This document shows, piece by piece, positions 60,761-64,000 of a stretch of DNA of 64,000 nucleotides. Position numbers and translations under genes: made by a program. Position 1 is the first letter of the stretch; the number at the start of each line of letters is the position of its first letter. The DNA comes from Tridacna crocea (Eukaryota > Mollusca > Bivalvia > Cardiida > Cardiidae), in NCBI GenBank assembly GCA_943736015.1, contig OX031059.1, positions 49,239,159 through 49,303,158 of the forward strand, written 5' to 3'. Under the pieces are notes generated by a model that was not told the origin of the DNA, did not search any database, and was given only the letters and a program-made list of their open reading frames with translations.

Positions 60761-63060
60761 TGACATTAGAATCTGCGACTCATGCTCAATGGTGATGAGA
60801 TCAAGAGGGTTGAGCTGGCAATTCTGAATATCTGACGGGCTGACATTAGAATCTATGTCTCATGTTCGATGGTATTGGTGTTAGGAGGTTGAGCGGGCAA
60901 TTCTGAATATCTGAGAGGCTGACATTAGAATCTGCGACTCATGCTCCATGGTATTGGTGTAAGTGGGTTGAGCTGGTAATTCTGAAAAATCTGACAGGCT
61001 GACATTAGAATCTGCAACTCATGCTCCATGATATTGGTGTAAGGGGATTGGGATAGCAATTTTGGAAGTCGTACAGTATGACATTCGAACCTGCAATTTA
61101 AGTTCAAAGGTGTCAATGTAATGGGTTCCAGCTGGCATTTATGAACATCTGACAGTCTGATATTTCAACTTGCAGCTCTTGCTCAAATTTTTTGAGGTCA
61201 GAGAGTTGAGCTGGCAATTCAAAAGGTCTGATGGGCTGACATTTTAATTACCTCTCATGCTAGAGGATAATGAGGTCTGGGAGTGAAGCAGGCAATTCCA
61301 AACATCTTGACAGTCTGAAAATCAAACCTGCAATTTATGCTTAATAGTAATGAGGTCAGGGAGTTGGGCTGGCAATACCGAAAGTCATATCTACTAATCA
61401 TGCTCGAATGTATTGAGGTCATGAGTTGGACTTGCAATTCTGAATGCTTGAAAGGCTTACATTGACCTGGCAATTTCCAACATGATTGGCTGACATGCGC
61501 AGATCCAGGTATCTTTCTCATGGGGGGTCCCACCGAAAATGCACTCATCTTATTATATTATTTTCGGATTTCAGTGGACTTACGCCATTTACAATAAAAG
61601 TCAACATTTCCAGTTCTAACCATGAGGAGGTTTCCACGTTTAGAACTTTTTTTAAAATTTATGACTGTATTTTACATAAATGCTGTGCAATATCAGACTA
61701 GTCCCATTCACGAATCTGATAACCTCATTTTTGCCAAAATTCCAGGGAGGTCCGGACCCCTGGTCCCCCCCCTCTGGATCTGCCCCTAATTCCAATCTGA
61801 AACACATGCTTGATTGTACTGAGGTCAGTGAGTAAAGCTGGCAATAGTAAGCTTTGGACAGGCTGAAATTTGAATCTGCAACTCATGCTCAATTGAATTA
61901 ATGTCAGAGGCTCAAGCAGGCTATTCTGAATGACTGGTGTGCTGACATTCCAACCCGCAACACATACTTGATTCTAGTGAGGTCAGTGGATAGAACTGGC
62001 AGAAAAACCTTGGACTGGCTGACATTCGAAACAGCAAATCACGCTCAGTTGAATTGTGGTCAGAGGGTGAAGCATTCTGAATGACTGGTGGGCTGACATT
62101 CAAACCTGTATCAGTTCATGGAATCAAGCTGGCATTCTGAACATCTGACGGGCTGACATTCAAACTCCTATTCAGGTTCAATATTTAAATCAGGAGGTTG
62201 TGCTGGAAATGATGAATGACAGTCTGGCTGATGTTCATGCCGGCAGTTCTGAATGTCAGACGGGGTGACACTTGAACCTGCAACTCATGCTTGATGGAAT
62301 TGAGGTCAGAGGATCGGCCGGCAATTCTGAATGTCTGATGGTCTGATGTTCGAACTTGAAACTCATGCTCGATAGTATTGAGGTCAGGGAGGTTGAGCTG
62401 GCAATTCCAAACTTGCAAGTCTTGCTCAATGGAACTGAGGTCAGTGGGTCATGCTGACAATAAGGAACGTCGGACTGGTTGATATTCGAATTTGCAACTC
62501 GTGCTTGATGGTATTGAGGCCAGGGACTCACTCTGGCAACTTCCAAAATCTGAAGGGCTGACAACCAAAACTGCAACTTATGTTCAAAGGTGTTGAGGGC
62601 AGGGGCTGAGCTGGCAATTCTAAACGTCTGACTTGCTTACATGTGAATCTACAACTCATGCTCCATTGTTTTGAGGCCATGGGTTTGGTTGCAATTCCAA
62701 ATATTGGACAACAAGGCATTCAGTCCTACAACACATGCTTAGCAACGCCTAACTTGATTGTTATTTGAACCTGCATTTCATGCTCAATGGTATTGAGTTG
62801 AGACTGGCTATTCTCAAAGACTGATGGGCTCACATTTGAAACTGCAACTCATGCTCGATGGTGCTGAGGTCACGGGATGGGTGGGTAATTCCGAACATCT
62901 GGCTGGATGATATACAAACCTGCAACTCCTTCTTCAAGTAACTAAGTTAGGGGTTGCGCTTGCAGTTCCAAACATCTTATGGACTGACATTTGAACCTAC
63001 AACTCTTTTTTGTACTGAGGTCTGGTGGTGAAATGGTAATTCCAAACATGCAATGCCCTG
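60761..63060. repeat. Decayed flank of the 79-bp satellite
   Basis: Words such as GAGCTGGCAATTC, GGGCTGACATTCGAAC, CTGCAACTCATGCTC and GGTATTGAGGTCA(G/C) continue to about 63060 with increasing substitution and irregular spacing. Same family as the core but older or no longer homogenised. Confidence 0.8.
61491..61792. mobile_element. ~300-bp inverted-repeat element inside the old satellite
   Basis: CAGATCCAGGTATCTTTCTC at the left and GGATCTGCCCCTA at the right are inverted. GGGGGGTCCCACC and GGACCCCTGGTCCCCCCC lie inside. It interrupts the satellite between GGCTGACAT and TCCAATCTG. The ends resemble CAGGGGCGGATCCAG-type termini of some DNA-transposon MITEs. Confidence 0.55.
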
Positions 63061-63420
63061 TCTTTGTATATCCTCATAAATAATGTCTGCAAAAAAGGAA
63101 CAGGTATCATACCCTGCTGAAATAACCTCACATCTTTTGCAACTGCATACAATATCACTTTGTACCAAGAATGTTATTTTAATGGTGCTTGGCAGACAGT
63201 GGACACTGGTCAAGGACATCAAGATGTATATACATCTATCCATATTCATTCCACCTGAGACCATGATGTAACTATCCCCACAGATGTCATAGTCTGCATT
63301 TCAGCTTCATGGGATCTCTCTCAAGGAATTTTCCATACCTCAGCATCTTGGTCAGTGGAGTATCACTCAATTTGTAGCTGGCAGCTGTCAAAAGAAAGTG
63401 GAATCCTGCACACTGCCTCT
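63061..63420. other. Transition after the satellite, no gene
   Basis: Two overlapping ORFs on opposite strands (62977-63264 and 63083-63271) have no recognisable features. The right part leads into the microsatellite. Confidence 0.35.
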
Positions 63421-64000
63421 TTAGTGAGTGAGAGATGAAGTTAGTTAGGAAGTGAGTGATTGAAAGAAAAGAGAGTGAGAGTGTGAGTGAGTAAGTGAGT
63501 GGAAGGGTGAGTGGATGGGTGAAGTGTGGTTAAGTGAACTGTGTGGTTGGGTTGGTGAGTTAGTGAGTGAGTGAGTTGATGGTTGGGTGGGTATGTGTAA
63601 GAATGAGTAGGTTGATGGGTGTGTAGGTGAATGTATGGGTTTATAAGTGAGTGAGTAAAAATGAGGGTAAGTGGGTAGGTAAGTGAGTGAGTGGTGAGTA
63701 AAAATGAGGGTGAGGAAGTGGGTAGGTAAGTGAGTGAGTGGTGTAGGTGAATGAGTGGCTAGATGAGTGAGCCATGAGTGAGTGAGTAAGGATGGGTAGT
63801 TAGGTGAGCTAGTGTGTAAGGAAGTGGGCTGATATTGGATAGGTAAGTTTGTGGGAGAATAAATTAGAAAATGGGTGAACAGGTGTGTTGGTAAGTGAGT
63901 GAGGAGGTGGGTAGAAAGGGTGAATAAATTATTGAATGAGGGACTTAGTGGGTAAGTTTAGATAGTGATTGATGGAATGAAAAAAGATGGGAAGGTTGGT
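63421..64000 (+). repeat. GTGA/GTAAGTGAGTG-type microsatellite
   Basis: Imperfect GTGAGTGA, GTGGGTAG and GTAAGTGA words run to the end of the window with no C-rich complement. The array probably continues beyond it. Confidence 0.85.

Overview
The window looks like nuclear DNA of a marine animal, most likely a bivalve mollusc. It is AT-rich, with one spliced host gene in a sea of nested transposons, fold-back elements and minisatellites. There are no bacterial operons, rRNA genes or CRISPR arrays. The bivalve call rests on the gene structure and on tandem-repeat elements ending in an AGGGCCATCATGGCCCT hairpin, which I associate with bivalve DNA; it is an inference.

The one confident host gene is IFT52, on the + strand. 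Twelve coding exons between 17394 and 33556 splice in frame to 435 codons, against 437 residues for the human protein as I recall it. IFT52 is a core subunit of the intraflagellar transport B complex, needed to build and maintain cilia. A long, repeat-poor 3' region with AATAAA at 35055 follows. The introns carry about a dozen copies of a ~225-bp TTAA-flanked MITE whose centre is a ~65-nt near-perfect hairpin.

Region by region: 0-6 kb has no recognisable gene, one tandem-repeat element and fold-back sequences. 6.2-15.4 kb is a nested set: the MITE is split by a 9-kb fold-back element (9-bp duplication), which is itself split by a 3.4-kb fold-back element (8-bp duplication) and a 0.6-kb TA-flanked element; a minisatellite element sits inside the 3.4-kb one. 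15.5-16.0 kb is another fold-back with an 8-bp duplication. 17-35 kb is IFT52. 35-41 kb is MITEs and short tandem arrays. 41.1-44.9 kb holds two decayed minus-strand transposon-related genes, one a DDE transposase-like gene interrupted by a dead mariner at a TA. 45.1-47.4 kb is a 156-bp tandem element. 48-57 kb is MITEs, palindromes and an inverted copy of the 145-bp tandem element. 58.3-63.1 kb is a 79-bp satellite, highly regular at its left and decayed at its right. 63.4-64.0 kb is a GTGA-type microsatellite.

The most unusual content is structural. One set of fold-back elements has 8-9-bp duplications and TIRs largely built of short repeats. Another set of minisatellite elements shares one 3' hairpin cap on unrelated tandem bodies. 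The 79-bp satellite has no stop in three minus-strand frames and keeps its length over 30 steps.
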